This document shows positions 6,214-6,296 of a DNA stretch of 6,296 nucleotides, piece by piece. Position 1 is the stretch's first letter. The number at the start of each line of letters is the position of its first letter. A model generated the notes under the pieces. The model did not search any database, was not told where the DNA came from, and worked only from the letters and a program-made list of their open reading frames with translations. A program made the translations under genes and the position numbers. The DNA comes from Clostridia bacterium (lineage in GTDB: Bacteria > Bacillota > DSM-16504 > Desulfitibacterales > Desulfitibacteraceae): the NCBI GenBank assembly GCA_018333845.1, contig JAGXSK010000070.1, positions 1 through 6,296 on the forward strand. Reading direction: 5' to 3'.

Positions 6214-6296
6214 ATGAAATTAGCTGAAAACTGGGATAAGCTTTCGCCGCAGGAGAGATACGAGGAAAGGTTTAAAAGATATGCCAATCCAGATAT
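6214..6296 (+). CDS. Start of a probable URO-D-family (MtaA-like) methyltransferase, cut by window end
   Basis: An ATG at 6214, 2 nt after the previous stop, opens a frame that runs off the window after 27 complete codons. A G-rich site (GGATGGGGGG, ending at 6204) lies 9 nt upstream. The visible protein contains ENWDKLSPQERYEERFKRY, which resembles the N-terminus of uroporphyrinogen-decarboxylase-like methyltransferases often found beside corrinoid proteins in anaerobes. Family knowledge: these enzymes either demethylate a substrate onto the corrinoid or move the methyl group from it to an acceptor. Position directly after a corrinoid gene supports this, but the fragment contains no catalytic or zinc-binding residues. 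The gene call is firm; the family call is tentative. Confidence 0.6.
   Translation, partial: MKLAENWDKLSPQERYEERFKRYANPD

Overview
The window looks like part of the chromosome of an anaerobic member of the Firmicutes, probably class Clostridia. Reasons: strong purine-rich Shine-Dalgarno sites (GGAGG type), moderately AT-rich DNA with AT-rich intergenic spacers, a textbook sigma-A promoter, and gene families (SsnA, YgfK, corrinoid methyl-transfer proteins) that co-occur in acetogenic or purine-degrading clostridia. I cannot name the genus from sequence alone. All real genes are on the + strand.

Region 1 (1-3854) is the tail of a purine/selenium-type cluster. It holds the C-terminal half of an SsnA-type amidohydrolase (3-659), then a complete YgfK-type multidomain flavin/iron-sulfur oxidoreductase (729-3791), closed by a strong hairpin terminator (3813-3854). 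In E. coli and many anaerobes ssnA and ygfK lie together with molybdenum hydroxylase genes (xdhD, ygfM) in clusters linked to selenium-dependent molybdenum hydroxylases and anaerobic purine/urate breakdown. The 69-nt ssnA-ygfK spacer contains a degenerate array with a strict 7-nt period.

Region 2 (3855-6296) is the start of a separate corrinoid methyl-transfer locus. It has its own likely promoter with an extended -10 (3874-3902), a GntR/UTRA (HutC-type) regulator (3962-4741) and, 22 nt later, a first corrinoid-binding protein (4764-5420). A perfect-consensus sigma-A promoter (5449-5477) then leads to a second, paralogous corrinoid protein (5570-6211). Two nucleotides later begins a gene cut by the window end (6214-6296), whose start resembles uroporphyrinogen-decarboxylase-like (MtaA/URO-D family) methyltransferases.

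How the genes may work together: corrinoid proteins of this type carry a methyl group on cobalt between a substrate-specific methyltransferase and a second methyltransferase that passes it on, for example to tetrahydrofolate in acetogens. The layout suggests a substrate-controlled demethylation system with two different corrinoid carriers, one made with the regulator and one from a strong separate promoter with the methyltransferase. The methyl donor cannot be read from this window. No RNA genes, insertion sequences, CRISPR arrays or riboswitches were seen, and there is no gene-free stretch longer than 300 bases.
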